64,000 nucleotides of DNA from NCBI GenBank assembly GCA_035578175.1, contig JAQMRL010000006.1, positions 25,066,393 to 25,130,392 on the forward strand. The letters are read 5' to 3'. The position numbers and the translations under genes were made by a program. How positions within the stretch are numbered: position 1 is the first letter of the stretch; the number at the start of each line of letters is the position of its first letter. Positions 1 through 12,035 of this stretch are shown piece after piece. Under the pieces are notes generated by a model. It was given only the letters and a program-made list of their open reading frames with translations, was not told the DNA's origin and searched no databases. Source of the stretch: Catonia carolina (lineage: Eukaryota; Arthropoda; Insecta; Hemiptera; Achilidae).

Positions 1-234
1 CAAAGGTGGTCCGTGAGAGTCCGGTGACTACTTATAAAAAAAGTAATATTTCCCGTGATTAAATCAAAGTTACGATTTTCACTGAACAAGATTAAGTAAA
101 TACATTCAAGATTCAGATTAAGTAAAGGTAGAAGAGTTGTGGTGTAACAAAGCCCTGGGCTTCCCCAAGATTCGGCAAGTAGCTTTGCGGTATCTTATGA
201 TTTTTTTCAAACACTTATTTGTGTGAGCAGGGGT

Positions 235-247
235 CCTCTAGTTTATT
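235..247. repeat. Target-site duplication, left copy
   Basis: CCTCTAGTTTATT, identical to 1006-1018 on the far side of the truncated RTE element. It marks target-primed insertion into the hAT coding frame. Confidence 0.85.
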
Positions 248-1005
248 TTTTTATTTTTTTTTTTCCGGGGTTCCTACGGCCGGCGCCGCTTCCCGCACTT
301 CAATCTCCATTCTCTTCTATCCTCCCAATCACCCTCATCCATCCCTCTCTCCCTCATGGCTTCCTGTATTCCCTTTTTCCACGTTTTCCTTGGTCTACCT
401 TTCTTCCTTCTGTTGGTTGGGACATAAGACAACATTCTTTTTGGCCACCTCTCATCACCCATTCTCTGCACATGACCATACCATATCAGTTGTCGTCTCT
501 CTATCCTATCCACAATGGTATCTTCTACATGAGCTCTTTTCCTGATGTCGTCATTCCGGATATGGTCCAACCTGGACACTCTACATGAACGGCGCAGAAA
601 GTCCATTTCAATTGCTTTAAGCTGGCTGTCTATTTTTGATGTTATTTGCCAGCACTCTGCCCCATAAGTTGTTATTGGCTCCACAATAGTGTGGTACAAC
701 TGGACTTTTGTATTCATGTGCATTTTTGCAGACCATAAAATCGGGTTCAATTTCCGGATTGCTATTCTCCCTTGCACAATCCTATTTTTAACACCCTTCC
801 TAGTTGAACCGTCTGATGATATGTAGGTCCCCAAGTACTTGATTTCCTTTGTGCTCTTGATAATTTTGTTGTCGACTTGAAGATCATTGGACTCTTCCCC
901 TATAACCAAGTATTCGGTCTTGCTAATATTAATATTCAACCCCCATTCACAGTATTCATCCAAGAGTTTCCTTGTCATATAAGCAATGTCCTCTTCATCG
1001 TTCAT
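248..1005 (-). pseudogene. 5'-truncated RTE-clade retrotransposon (reverse transcriptase C-terminus)
   Basis: A 243-residue open frame (274-1005) encodes the end of a non-LTR reverse transcriptase, starting just after the catalytic FADD motif (EEDIAYM, then EWGLNINISKTEYL). Downstream are RTE-type tail motifs: KYLGTYISSDG, WYGHVQRM and KKGRPRKTW. A T-rich run at 241-263 corresponds to the poly(A) tail. The 13-bp sequence CCTCTAGTTTATT occurs on both sides (235-247 and 1006-1018) and is the target-site duplication. Endonuclease and most RT motifs are missing because of 5' truncation at insertion. The open frame itself is undamaged, which suggests a fairly young insertion. Confidence 0.85.
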
Positions 1006-1018
1006 CCTCTAGTTTATT
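1006..1018. repeat. Target-site duplication, right copy
   Basis: CCTCTAGTTTATT, matching 235-247. The hAT reading frame resumes directly in this copy. Confidence 0.85.
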
Positions 1019-1145
1019 GTTAATTAAAAACAAACAACAAAATCGGCTAAGTGCAAGCAGTGATTTGAAAGTAGCTCTTAGTAAGAGCCTAAAACCTAGT
1101 ATTCCTCAGCTAGTCAGAAAGATTCGTGCACAAAAGTCGCATTGA

Positions 1146-1394
1146 AATTTTCATTTCATTTTCAATTCATTTTTTAATTTTCATTGTTATTTTCGACTAA
1201 GTAAATTCTGTATTCCTTATTTTGTTAAAAGACAATTTACAATTAAAATATTTTTACTTTTTGTGATGTACAATGTACCCTACTTTCTGAAAATTACAAT
1301 TATATGTTTATAATAATAGTTTGTTTCTTAAAATTTGTTTTATTTAATAACCTTTTAATTTGGTTACAACTGATAAGATATATGCAATAATGTA
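1146..1394. other. hAT 3' non-coding sequence
   Basis: AT-rich sequence between the hAT stop codon and its right terminus. No other feature is seen. Confidence 0.4.
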
Positions 1395-1471
1395 ATGGGT
1401 GGTCCGTGGTAGTTCACTTTCAGGCTGAGTGGTCCGCAGACCACTGCGGGTGGGGAACCACTGTTCTAGGG
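1395..1471 (+). mobile_element. hAT right terminus
   Basis: The stretch holds repeated GGTGGTCCG/CGGACCAC motifs and ends in GGGAACCACTG at about 1453-1463, the mirror of the usual hAT CAGTGGTTCCC terminus. It lies about 250 bp past the hAT stop codon, where the element's end is expected. The following eight bases, TTCTAGGG, would be the target duplication. Its partner would lie left of the window, so this cannot be checked here. Confidence 0.5.
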
Positions 1472-1682
1472 CAAAAGACATTCTGTTCGTAACACGACCA
1501 GAAACGGCACAAAATTTTACTCAGTTCAAGAAGAATCAACTCACACTGCCGTATCTATACAGCTTGAGTGAGGGCTACCAACTTTGTGTCACGAAACAAA
1601 ATTTCCATTTCTTAGAAAAAAATTACCAAACATTAACAATTGGGCAACAGGACTAAAAAAATCACTCAATATATTTATGTAC
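1472..1682. other. Unassigned stretch
   Basis: AT-rich sequence with a short open frame of no recognisable content. No feature is supported. Confidence 0.4.
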
Positions 1683-2222
1683 TAGCATGCCCCGTCGCGG
1701 CTTTGCACGTGAAAAATGGTGTAATCACCTTTTTTAAAAATATGTAGCAGAAATTGTGTAGCTGCAATTGATCACACACCAATTAAAAGAAAATTAAAAC
1801 AAATTAAAGAAACACGGAACTTTACTTTTATAAAATACTCAACAATACAAAATCTTATCTTCATAATAAAATACAATAAAATTATCATGTGATGTTGGCA
1901 CCAGTTGATCCTTAGCACCACGTCGCTATTTGCTAAATCATATGACTTTATTTATGACAAATCTTTATTTGAATCACATCAGCTGGTTTAAAAGCAGCAG
2001 ATTATCTAACCTCATAAAAGCCTTAATGTAGGATATAAACATTATTTTCAACCCTATAGGGCTAACTTTTTAAGGGTTTCAATAGCCTAAATAAAACCTG
2101 CACCGGCATCATAGGTACGACATAAAAAAACTGCATGAAAATTGGTTCAGTAATTTCAGAGATAAAGGGGAACATACACACACACATACATCGAATTTTA
2201 TATATATAGATGTATGTATGTA
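1683..2222. repeat. Interspersed repeat with CCCGTCGCGGCTT-type start and TATATAGATG end
   Basis: It begins near CCCCGTCGCGGCTTTGCACG and ends with the phrase 'aattggttcagtaatttcagagata', an AC-rich run and TATATATAGATG. Arrangements like this are scattered widely in insect genomes as non-autonomous elements. I cannot assign a superfamily from this single copy. No protein is encoded. Confidence 0.35.
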
Positions 2223-3029
2223 TGTTTGTTATAATTTACATTGGCAAGAGAAAGTCCTGAGAGTGTTTCACACCAAATTTTTATAATATTAAGGACAAGA
2301 CATATTTAAAACACAACACATAAACCAAAAAAAAAGACAACCCAGGCATCAAAATCAACAAACCCCTAATTTAAAAAATCTACGACTACCTAACCGATCC
2401 TAATAATTAATCTACAGTAAAATTATTTTTGATTTCGGTTTCATTTAATATTACAGTAGATGAACGTTTACTTAAGTACGTTTTCGTGGAATCTATATCA
2501 AAAATGAGTTGAATATTGTAATAGGCATACTGATAAAAGATTCTCAATAAAATTAATCCGGTTTGCTGTTATTTAATTATAATCCATTTTGACCCGATCG
2601 ACAATTCTGAATTACATTTCCTTCTCTGAACCATGTTAAAATGTAATCAGACATAATAATGGATTTACTACTTAAAGCAATTACTCTTAATATTTTTTAC
2701 AATCACGTAAACACAACTGGATCATAAAAAAACTGTACTGAAGGAATAAACTGTTGAGGAAAAAAATTAATCACGTATTATACAGATTTGTATTAATTAA
2801 TTGAAATTTTTAAAATAGTTCTTACCGTTTATTGAACAGTTAGTATTGTTATAAAAATCTTTTAAATAGCAGTAACCTCTAAGAAATACTGTTTAATGGT
2901 ACTGGCTTTAGATCGGGTCTTTTAGTTTCAATTTGATATATTCAGTTTAATATATACAGCATGAGTCATAAGTATTTTGACAAAAATAAGTTAGAATATG
3001 AAATATTTATTGTTAATTTTTAATTACTT
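2223..3029. other. AT-rich stretch with a solo family A end
   Basis: About 2240-2280 matches one end of family A (GGCAAGAGAAAGT followed by GTGTTTCACACC). The remainder is AT-rich sequence with no coding signal or recognised repeat. Confidence 0.4.
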
Positions 3030-3420
3030 GCCCATAACAGACAGGTGAATTGTCAAATTATGTACACTCAATCTGTTAGTTGCAGGGCTAAAATAAATAG
3101 TTCTGTTTCTTATCACATGATCAGCCAATTAAATGACTGAATCATTTAAGAACAGAAGAGGTAGAGGCGTAAAAGACACTAATCAGAGTTATATCTTCTG
3201 GAAGTAATGAATTTCATTGTACAGCCAGACCCTGTGGTGAATGAAGTGAAGGTGTCATTTGCAGAGTGGAAATATGTGCTTTTCAGAGGGCCCGGCATGC
3301 TGATAAGCGTACTTTTCCACTCAGTGAGGAAGGCAATGGTAAACCACCTCACTCCTCGTTTTACTTAGTAAAACCTCTACAGGTTCAAACCAGCCTTTCG
3401 ACTGAAGACCTAAACAACAA
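3030..3420 (+). repeat. Family B interspersed repeat, copy 1
   Basis: Family B is about 400 bp long. It starts near 'cccataacaggcaggtg', contains conserved blocks such as TTTCTTATCACATG and GTAAAAGACACTA, and ends CCTTTCGGCTGA...CCTAAACAACAA. The AAC-rich 3' end and the lack of terminal inverted repeats suggest a SINE-like retroelement, although no convincing split Pol III promoter is visible. Other copies are listed separately. The short open frames inside it are not genes. Confidence 0.7.
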
Positions 3421-3599
3421 TTTAATTACGATGAAAGGTGTTCGTCATGGTAAAATTAGCTGATTTATACTAGGTGTTCAAAGAGTCCCTCCTTCGTTTT
3501 CAATTCGTAAATTTTTCAGAACACAAGTACAGGTAGGCATTTTTTTAAAATATCAAAATCTGAGAATGTAATGTTCTTTCAAATGTTCAAGATCCCGAT

Positions 3600-4547
3600 T
3601 TTTACTCTCTCTAGCCTATATGAATAATATAGGAAAGAAAAGTTTTATTTTCATATCGATTTTTCGAAATCGAATTTTCACCGTTTTCATCTACACGTTA
3701 TTAAAACCCTGAACCCAAAAAACAAGTATTTAGCGTTGGTCTGTGTGTGTGTGTGTAAAGAGAATATCTTAAGAACGAACATAGTACGAAGTTGAAACTT
3801 AAGTGAGATACCACTAGACTCTAGCGACTAGAGGACCCGACACGAACATTTTCATCAAAATCGGTCAACGGGAAGTAGTAGTTTATTCGTGTCATTTTTC
3901 ATTTTTTGCAATTTTCTCAAAAACGGCTCATACGATTTTTTTTAAAAATCGCCTCATTTACTAATTTTTTTTTTGCTCTACGAGATAGGGTAGGCGCCAT
4001 GTCTGCTGAAATTCTTGGAGAGGCTGTTTTCTCGAAAAAAATTTGTTTTTTTTAAGATTGCGACTTTAACATGCATTTCACCGTAAAAATGTATATAATG
4101 ACAGTTGTAGATAATTTGAAAACCTACAACTTTTATATTGAACATTCTTTTGTATAACTAGTTTAGCGGTAATTAGCGATTTTTTTTTCCACGAAAACGT
4201 GTAAAATAAATCGATTTTTTAAAGATTTCAGCCTTAGTATGCATAATTTTACGACAAAAGTGTGTATAATCAAATATATAAGAAATTTAAAAGATCTACA
4301 ACTTTTATTTCTAGAATTTTTCTCTACAGAGCCTGGTTTAGCGTGAAATAAAGATTTTCCGTATTTTTAAGCCAAACTGAGGTTGATTTCCATCTTGCAT
4401 CTTTCACTCATGATTAAAATTAGGTTATGTTTATTGAGGTTTGTTTTTTGTTTGTTTCTAATGTTTAATTTCTAATGTTAGGTTATATTGTCAATTATTT
4501 GAATTGGCAAGAGAAAGTTTTGTGAGTGTTTCACACCAGATTTTTTA
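3600..4547 (+). mobile_element. Family A element, copy 1
   Basis: Family A elements are about 0.95-1 kb. One end carries CTTTCTCTTGCC-type sequence beside a short hairpin (CCTATAT...ATATAGG). The other carries GGCAAGAGAAAG followed by GTGTTTCACACC, so the ends form short inverted repeats. This copy has a degraded GT run at 3736-3756 at the position where other copies hold long CA/GT tracts. A core phrase, CCGATTTTGATGAAAATGTT, recurs in all copies. No transposase is present. It is probably a non-autonomous DNA transposon of unassigned superfamily. Confidence 0.65.
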
Positions 4548-4749
4548 AGTAAATTTTATGTTTCATTATTTCCCATATTAAAAATAAAAAGTTCATGGAC
4601 TGTGAATGACTTGTTCACCGGCTTGGCCATTTATTGTTTCTCGTCACCCAATCCGTATCCAGAATGCACCATTTAAGAGGTGTCTTGCAATAATTAGCCC
4701 ATCATGTGGAGACGAATCATCTAGGTCCCATATGTGTTTTTTTTATTTT

Positions 4750-5130
4750 GTAATACAGGACTGTTAAATTACTTACACTCGATAAGCGAGTTCCAGGGCT
4801 ACAAAAAATATTTCTGTTTCTTATCACATGGTCAGCAAATTATATGATTGAAGCATTTAAAAACAAAAGAGGTAGAGGTGTAAAAGACACTAGTCAGAGT
4901 TATCTCCTGAGAGTAATGAATTTCATTTTACAGCCAGACCCTGTGTAGAATGAAGTGATGGTGTCATTTGCAGGGTGAAAAGTAGATGCTTTTCAGAAGG
5001 CCTGGCATACTGATAAATATACTTTTCCTCTCAGTGAGGAAGGCAATAGTAAACCATCTGAATCCTCGTTTTACTTAGTTAAGCCTCTAGAGGTTCTAAC
5101 CAGCCTTTCAGCTGATTACCTAACTAAAAT
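4750..5130 (+). repeat. Family B repeat, copy 2
   Basis: Same layout as copy 1, diverged, with the AAC tail decayed to CCTAACTAAAATAG. Confidence 0.65.
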
Positions 5131-5289
5131 AGAACTATCAGTTGATAAAATCATATTTTTCAAACTGTTCTTCATCAGGATTTTTAGATCATTTAATACA
5201 TCATTATGTATCATTATGTATGTATTATGGCTGATAATATACAAATTATGTTCTAATAATATTTTGTTAATTTAAATATTACTTTTTGA

Positions 5290-5850
5290 TAGACGGGCGG
5301 TCCATGTGTTACACAAACTGTGTAAAGATTTTGGCTTAAAAATATCCATTGATAAAACCAAACTAATGGCTTTTAAGGGAAAATATTCCGTTCGTTCAAA
5401 AATAGTTGTGGATAATACCGATATGGAGAGAGTATCTCACTTTCGTTATTTAGGGTGTAATGTGGGATTTGATTTTGATTTGGATATAGAGCAGAAATTA
5501 AGCCAATTCCAGAGGATATGCGGAACTATAAGCAGAACTTTGGGTAATAGAGCGAGAAAGGTCAGAAAACTTGACAACAACAAAAACTCAGGAGCGGAGA
5601 ATCCAGACAGCAGAGATGAGACTTCTTCGAAGAACTAAGGGGTGAACAAGCTTGGACAGAACAAGAAATGAGCAAATTAGGTCAGAATTGGGTATTTACA
5701 ACTTGAACGAAAAGATAAAGATTATCGCCAAAGTTGGAGACAGCACATGGCAAGGATGTCGGTAGACCTAGGAGATGATATATAGTTTGTGAGTTCGGAA
5801 CAGGCTGCGGCCTAATCCTTGGTTGGAAGAAGAAAAAGAAGAAGAAGAAG
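5290..5850 (+). pseudogene. Non-LTR reverse transcriptase relic with GAA-repeat tail
   Basis: A 110-codon frame (5306-5638) gives CKDFGLKISIDKTKLMAF and FRYLGCNV, the region after the RT catalytic motif in non-LTR elements. Beyond it coding continues in another frame with LRRTKG, ELGIYNLNEKIK and a decayed 'WRQHMARM'-like block. The element ends with CCTAATCCTTGGTTGGAAGAAG and a GAA microsatellite at about 5827-5852. That 3' end recurs at 20,140-20,400, which identifies one family. It is 5'-truncated and frameshifted. Confidence 0.65.
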
Positions 5851-5910
5851 ACCTTTTGATAGTGAAAGGAGTCATAGCAATTTTAGAAAATATATGAATA
5901 CGTGTTGTTG

Positions 5911-6320
5911 TTTAGGTCATCAGCGGACAGGCTGATTTGAACCTCTAGAGGTTTTAGTACGAAGTACTAAATCTCTGAGGTTTAGTACTTGAGGAGTGAG
6001 AAGGTTTGCCATTGCCTTCCTCACTGAGTTGAAAAGTATGCTTATCAGCATGTCAGGTCCTCTGAAAAGCATCTACTTTCCACCCTGCAAATGACACTTT
6101 CACTTAATTCACCAAAGGGTCTGATTGTATAATGAAATTCATTACTCTCAAATGAGATAACTCTGACTAGCGTCTTTTACACCTGTAGCTCTTCTGTCCG
6201 TAAATACTTCAGTCATTTAACTGACTGACCATGTGATAAGAAACAGAACTAATATTTGTAGCCTTGGAACTAACAGATTGAGTGCCAATAATTTAACAGA
6301 CACCTGTCTGTTATGTTACG
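5911..6320 (-). repeat. Family B repeat, copy 3
   Basis: Reverse-oriented copy starting with TGTTGTTTAGGTCATCAGC and running to the ACCTGTCTGTTATG end. Confidence 0.65.
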
Positions 6321-7036
6321 TAAGTGAAATTGGCGATTAAAAAACCTATTCGTGTCAATCGATTTATGACACACCCAGTATTTACGTTAGTCAGACGATC
6401 ATCGTTATTTTTCTTCTTGCTATGAACATTTGGTTTGTATTTTGTAAAACTGGACGTACCACCGGTTTAAACAGTTATTTAATTTTATATTATACACCAT
6501 GCGATCGTATCCTAGCTTATATTATAAGTAAAAACAACAGAGATAGTGTTAGCGGCAGATTATAGATACAGTTTGCCTCCTCATTATCATTATAACTGTA
6601 TCGTTTATTATTTTATTACATTCGGAATTATTGTGTCGTTAACCAGTATTTTTTTTATTATTAATTTTAATATCTGTATTTATATCAAGAATGTTTTATT
6701 ATGTTGATTTGCCTAGAGTTCTTATATTTATTTTATTAATTTATCAACCGTTCGGTGCAAATTTTTACTTATAGGCTACCTTCATTAATCTAGAAAATGG
6801 TTATTTCACCCGTCTGAATCATCTACATAAGTAGTTTTGTTGAACTACTACACCTGACCCTGCTAGTTCCACATTCATTTTTTTTTTAAATTTATTTATA
6901 ACAACTTTTTTCAATTTATAAATAAAGTTGCATCATGTTACCAACTAGGGAATGTATATTGTGGAAATTTTATACTCAAGCTGCTTTCTGGATACAATTA
7001 AGCTGCAAAAAGTAGTATATTGTTTAGAACGCTGTA
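6321..7036. other. AT-rich stretch, nothing recognised
   Basis: Low GC sequence with many stops in all frames. No RNA gene, repeat end or coding signal is seen. Confidence 0.4.
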
Positions 7037-7710
7037 ATGTAGCGTAAAAGCACATTTACACGTGCAAGATTTGCTTGCGTCAGTACTGATGCCAGTTTAA
7101 TTTGCATGCCAGTAGAGGTTTACATATTAAACGCTTTTTGTCGCGCCTGTTTCATTTTATTTTGCTGTTATGTAGTGTCAAGTTCGTGAAAGCTTGCAGA
7201 ACAGTGATTTGTTACATTGGTATTGATAGTTTGGAGGTTTTTATAAGACGAACAGTGTACTTCCCACAACAAGGAAGTTGTTCATATTTTTCCAAAAATT
7301 TAATGGTTTCATCACTACTCCACCTCTTATTTTTCAAAATTTCGCTCATTTTAGTTACCGTTTAAAGATACAGCAAAATAAAAAGTAATCTATATGAAAA
7401 TATGTAATAATAGATAATGGATGATAGTGAAAAATCAATTCGATATTCAACAACTTCCTGTATCCCAATAGCCTACTGGCGAGGTGACGGTTTATAAATG
7501 CAAATGTTTATTTAGAGGTGCGCCAGTCACTTACTGGCGAACACAATTTCAGAAGGCTGCAGAAAATTTCATGCAAGTTTCTTTCTGTGCATGCATGTTG
7601 AAACTTGCACGCAGACAATGGTATACACATACATGCATCGTTTTACTGGGGCGCCAATTCTCACTGGCGCCAACAAATCATGGCATGTGTAAATGCGCCT
7701 TTATGTACAT
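7037..7710. mobile_element. Possible non-autonomous DNA transposon with imperfect inverted ends
   Basis: The left end (7037-7065) contains CACATTTACACGTGC. The reverse complement of the right end (7682-7710) contains CGCATTTACACATGC, and the two align over about 25 bp with several mismatches. Inside are strong small palindromes, for example GGCGCCA...TGGCGCC near 7650-7675. No transposase remains and no clear target duplication was found. Confidence 0.4.
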
Positions 7711-7931
7711 GTAAGTTCGCCAATGTTTGTGATTGGACTACAACTCCTTTTGCATAGAAGGTTATCGAGCGAGCCCGGAAGTCTACTTTGGCAAGTAAGA
7801 GAAGGCCGTATGGATGTTCCATGTATGTAGCCTACGTATATTTGAAGATGATTAAAATATTCTTAAAAATTAAATTTGTTTTCTAAAATTGTATAACCCA
7901 AAAAGTTACATAATACGCTGAAATGAACATG

Positions 7932-8936
7932 TTGTTTAGGTCATCAATCGAAAGGCTGGTTTGAACCTCTAGAGGCTTTACTAAGTAAAACGAGGTGGTT
8001 TACTATTTCCTCCCTCACTAAGTGGAAAAGTATACTTTTCAGCATATCAGACCCTCTGAAAAGCATCTACTTTTCACCCGGTAAATGACACCGTTCACAT
8101 CATTCTTAACACTTAATTAAATTAGTGAATTAATGTTTTTTACATATCCTGCCATATGGTATTTTAACCATAGTTGGATATGTCAATTTCCACCGCCTCG
8201 ATTATTGGAATGAACATGTGTACAAAATTTATATCAAATGTTAAGATTTGAAATCGTATCTTTTTTGGAAAAAAAGTATTACTACTCGTATTATTATTCA
8301 CCACAGGGTTTGGTTGTATAATGAAATTCATTAATTTCAGAGGCTAAAAATCTGACAAACGGCCGCGTCAAAAATAAAAGAACCCTGAGTATGAAGCTCA
8401 ATTGTTAAAAGTATATGGCACGATTGTAACGTACTAAATCTTAAATTAAATACTTATTAATTCTGTGTGGAACGGTGAAAACTTGAAATTTTTATCAACT
8501 TTTTAAAAAGTTATATTGACAGAACAAACAAAATACCCGTTTTCGACGACTTTTACGGATTATGCAAACTTATTGGCCTATAACTTCGTAAATACTCATC
8601 CGATTTTAGTGAAATTTCGTCAGAATATAGGTAAAAGTGTTTCTATAGTGTATGTACAATGAATCTCAGGACCGTATCAATTTTATTTTTTTGTTTTGTG
8701 CTTTTGCAACCCCTTCTTATCTCGCCAACCGGTAACTTTCTGAATTTGGGACCTTTGGGAAATTTGGGAGCGGACATTTTATTAGTGTCTTTTCCACCTG
8801 TAACTTTTCTATCTTTAAATGCTTCAGTCACTGGCTGACCATGTGATAAGAAACAAAACAATGTTTTGTAGCCCTGGAACTAGCTGATCGAGTGTAAATA
8901 ATTTAACACTCCACCTTCCTGTTATGAGCAAATGAA
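7932..8936 (-). repeat. Family B repeat, copy 4, interrupted
   Basis: The two outer parts (7932-8105 and about 8790-8936) match family B in reverse, and a middle piece matches near 8300-8340. Between them are foreign AT-rich stretches at about 8110-8290 and 8345-8790, including a CCGATTTTAGTGAAATTT phrase reminiscent of family A. Confidence 0.55.
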
Positions 8937-9064
8937 CATATAATTCACAAATAAGCATATTCGAATTACTCAATAAAATGAATGAAGCAGCCCAAAAAAC
9001 AGATGCTTAGAAATAATAAAACCTGTTATTACTATTTTTTAATCCTAGTGTCTGTACGTTGCAG

Positions 9065-9285
9065 TCTGTTTAATCTAAGAACAATAAAATAACCCCATGA
9101 CTCAATGAGATGAGGATGATATGTATGACGTGTAAATGAGATGTAGTGTTGAACAGACTCAGGCTGACCATTCCTAAGAAAGTATGGTTAATTAAACCTT
9201 AACCATCAAAGTACACATTCTAGTATTCAAATCCGTATAAAACGGTACTGATTTTTAAATACAAGACAGTAGTTGATTACGGATT
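9065..9285 (-). repeat. SINE family E, reverse body fragment
   Basis: Reverse complement of the family E body: 'ccccatgactcaatgagatgagg', then TATGGTTAATTAAACC and ACCATCAAAGTACAC. The tRNA-like head is missing. Confidence 0.6.
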
Positions 9286-9910
9286 TTAAAAAAATGAAAT
9301 AAAACTATCACTACTGTTGTATTTATGTTATAAATGTTTGTTTATATTAGTTTTACAATATATTCCGTCACAAAAAATAGAAAATTAGGTGTACGTGGTT
9401 AATCATTAACGATATACACGATTAGAATTACTTTAGTGTAATTTCCAGTACCTAATTAGGTAAAGAAAAACTGACAACGTATAAATATATAACCTACTGT
9501 AATATTTCTTTTGTAAAAAATTGTTGCCGCTAGAGGAAATGTAACACGCGCAGTATTTCACGATACAAATTACTATAATAGTTTTAAAAAATGTTAAGTA
9601 GTGGTTAAATAACTATTACAAACCAACAACATTTGTAAAACCCTATTAAGACGTTGAACTTGACCTATCTAATTATTCTAGAACGCAAACAATTTATCAA
9701 TGTTAATTCCATTAGAAAAACGCAGACTTAATATTTTACAAGTAGTTAAGTTAGCTGCTTTCATATGAGAAATTACTAGAGTTGTATTCTACGATTAAGT
9801 ACTACGTAGTACTATTTTTAATTGCGATAACATTTTAAATATGTTTAAAGAATAAGGGTTTCTTTCCCGAATCTGTTTACAGATCTATTTGAACTGATTT
9901 CGAAGATTCT
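9286..9910. other. AT-rich stretch, nothing recognised
   Basis: No coding signal, RNA gene or known repeat end was seen. Confidence 0.4.
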
Positions 9911-10025
9911 GATTTTTTGCAGCGGTCAGCGCAAGTGGTTTACACACCATGCGTCCTTATTCGATTCCCGACCAAGTTTGGTATTTTTAAATCACTATTT
10001 TCATTTATTACCTTTCACAGTCTGC
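9911..10025 (+). repeat. Diverged tRNA-derived SINE (family C/D-like)
   Basis: A tRNA-like head with box B ATTCGATTCCC is followed by 'tttcacagtctgcattagg', close to the family C tail phrase. It is short and decayed. Confidence 0.45.
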
Positions 10026-10185
10026 ATTAGGAGAAATTCTGGCGAAAAACAAAAAAAAATTGTTTTTTAAGCTGAAGTTCTTCACGCAGGGAAGTTCTTC
10101 TCGTGTATGCCATGTTAGCCGATCGACTGCGTAAAATATTCAAAGTCGTGTCCGTATGACATGATGAGAAAATATTTTTTAAAAA

Positions 10186-10980
10186 TCTGGTGTGAAACAC
10201 TCACACAACTTTCTCTTGCCAATGCAAATAATTTACAATATAATTTAACATTAGTAATAAAATATTAGAAATAAACAAAAAACTAACCTCAATAAACATA
10301 ACCTTATTTTAATCATGAGTGAAACACTCAAAACGAAAATCAACCTCAGTCTGGCTTAAAAATACGGAAAATCACTATTTCACGCTAAACTAGGCTCTGT
10401 AGAGAAAAATACGTTAAATAAAAGTTGTAGATCTTTAAATTTCCTATAAATTTGGTTATATACACTTTTGTCGTAAAATGCATACTAAGGCCAAAATCTT
10501 AAAAAAATCGATTTTTCTCACGTTTTCGTGAGAAAAAAATCAGAAAATTGCTAATTACTGCTAAACTAAGCGTCATACAAAAAAATGTTTGAAACAGAAG
10601 TTGTAGGTTTTTTAATTCTCTACAACTTTTATTATATAAGTTTTTGCGCTAAAATTTATATTAAAGCCGTAATCTTAAAAAAACAACGTTTTTACGTGAA
10701 AACAGCCTCACCGAGAATTTCAGCAAACATGGCGCCTACCCTATCTTGTAGAGAATAAAAAATTGAGTAAAATAGGCGATTTTTAAAAAAATCGTAGGAC
10801 CAGTTTTTGAGAAAATCGCAAAAAACTGAAAAATTATACGAATAAACTACTACTTTCGGTTGACCGATTTTGATGAAAATGTTCGTGTCGCGTCCGGTAG
10901 TGGTATGTAACTTAAGTTTCGAATTTCAAGTTCGTACGATGTTCCGTTCTTGAGATATTCTGTTCACACACAGACACACA

Positions 10981-11031
<51 letters not shown>

Positions 11032-11165
11032 CAATCGCTAAAAAAATGTTTTTTGGGTTCAGGGGGTCTGAAAACGTATAGATCCGGTGAAAACTCGATT
11101 TCGAAAAATCGACATGAAAACAATACTTTCCTTCCTATATATTCATATAGGCAAGAGAAAGTAAA
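10186..11165 (-). mobile_element. Family A element, copy 2, with long CA tract
   Basis: A full-length copy in the opposite orientation to copy 1. It runs from 'ggtgtgaaacactcacac' plus CTTTCTCTTGCC to TATTCATATAGGCAAGAGAAAG. A CA microsatellite fills about 10,965-11,028. The Cys/Val-repeat open frames that cross the tract are simple-sequence artefacts. Confidence 0.75.
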
Positions 11166-12035
11166 AATAATTACAAGTCCTTCCCGTACGAATTGCTAGT
11201 AGATTTATTATGAAAAATATATTTGAAGTCGATTTCTAATGAAATGTAAATGTTTCATGGCCCATTGTTATTTTTTTCATACTGTCCGATTTACTTACAA
11301 CTATTTTTATTCCTATATTTTTAAAATAATACCGCACAAAGTGCTTAATTACTTTGTGGCCTCCATACTGACTGGAAAATGCATTCTGCGGTATTTTTGT
11401 CGTTGGAAATAAAGCTGTATACAAAATAAATAAAATCTGTTTCATGACCCCATCGGAAATTCAGTTTTCGAAATTCCGCGTCACTCATAGTAAACTGTTT
11501 TTTAGTTTATTGGTTTCCCTAACCATTTTATTGGGGAAATACAGCTATTTAATTGTGCTAAACTTAAAACCTTTTGGAAGGCTAATAACTCAAAAAAGTG
11601 CAGTTTTTTCTTATGAGATCATCAAGTTATTTTTCTCCAAATTTCATTCAAATTTTGTAATTTACATTTTTAGCAATAGTTTTTTGTAAAATAAAACATT
11701 TTGTGCCTGGAATTTTTTATAAACATGTTTTGTCAAATCAAAGATAAAAAAAGAATATCGCAAAAATTTATTTGGTGAGTACTATTTATTTTTTTAATTA
11801 TTTTTTACCATGGTTAGGTAAAAATACATTATATATTATGTTAGACCAAGTAGGCCTATTTATACACAATTTAAAAAAAAACATCAAATTCTATCAACAA
11901 ATAATAGTTTTACAGGAAAAAATGTAAAACCCAACGCAGTAGCCTAAAATGGGCCTGGTATTTCTCAGTAGTACATACAAAATAATCATTGGTATTTCAT
12001 GGACGAATTCTTTTAATTTTAATTATGGTACCAAA
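11166..12035. other. AT-rich stretch, nothing recognised
   Basis: Two overlapping short open frames on opposite strands (11,236-11,689) have no recognisable content. No repeat or RNA gene is seen. Confidence 0.35.

Larger units (their letters stand above)
100..1145 (+). pseudogene. hAT transposase C-terminus, interrupted by an RTE insertion
   Basis: After the inserted block at 248-1005 is set aside, the + strand reads as the C-terminus of a hAT (ZBED/SCAND3-like) transposase. Before the insertion a frame gives a stretch like FPKIRQVALRYL and, after a shift, TYLCEQG, the widespread hAT 'STYLCE-GFS' motif. After it the frame continues with SDLKVALSK, IPQLV and the terminal RAQKSH followed by TGA at 1143-1145, a typical hAT ending. 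The gene begins left of the window. It is dead, with at least one frameshift near 200 and a retrotransposon in the reading frame. The family normally carries a BED zinc finger and a split DDE catalytic core, neither of which is visible here. Confidence 0.65.

Noticed and set aside
10926..11123. Open frames rich in Cys-Val repeats (also near 16,776-16,985 and 32,635-33,088)
   Set aside because: They are translations of CA/GT microsatellites inside family A elements, with no coding evidence.
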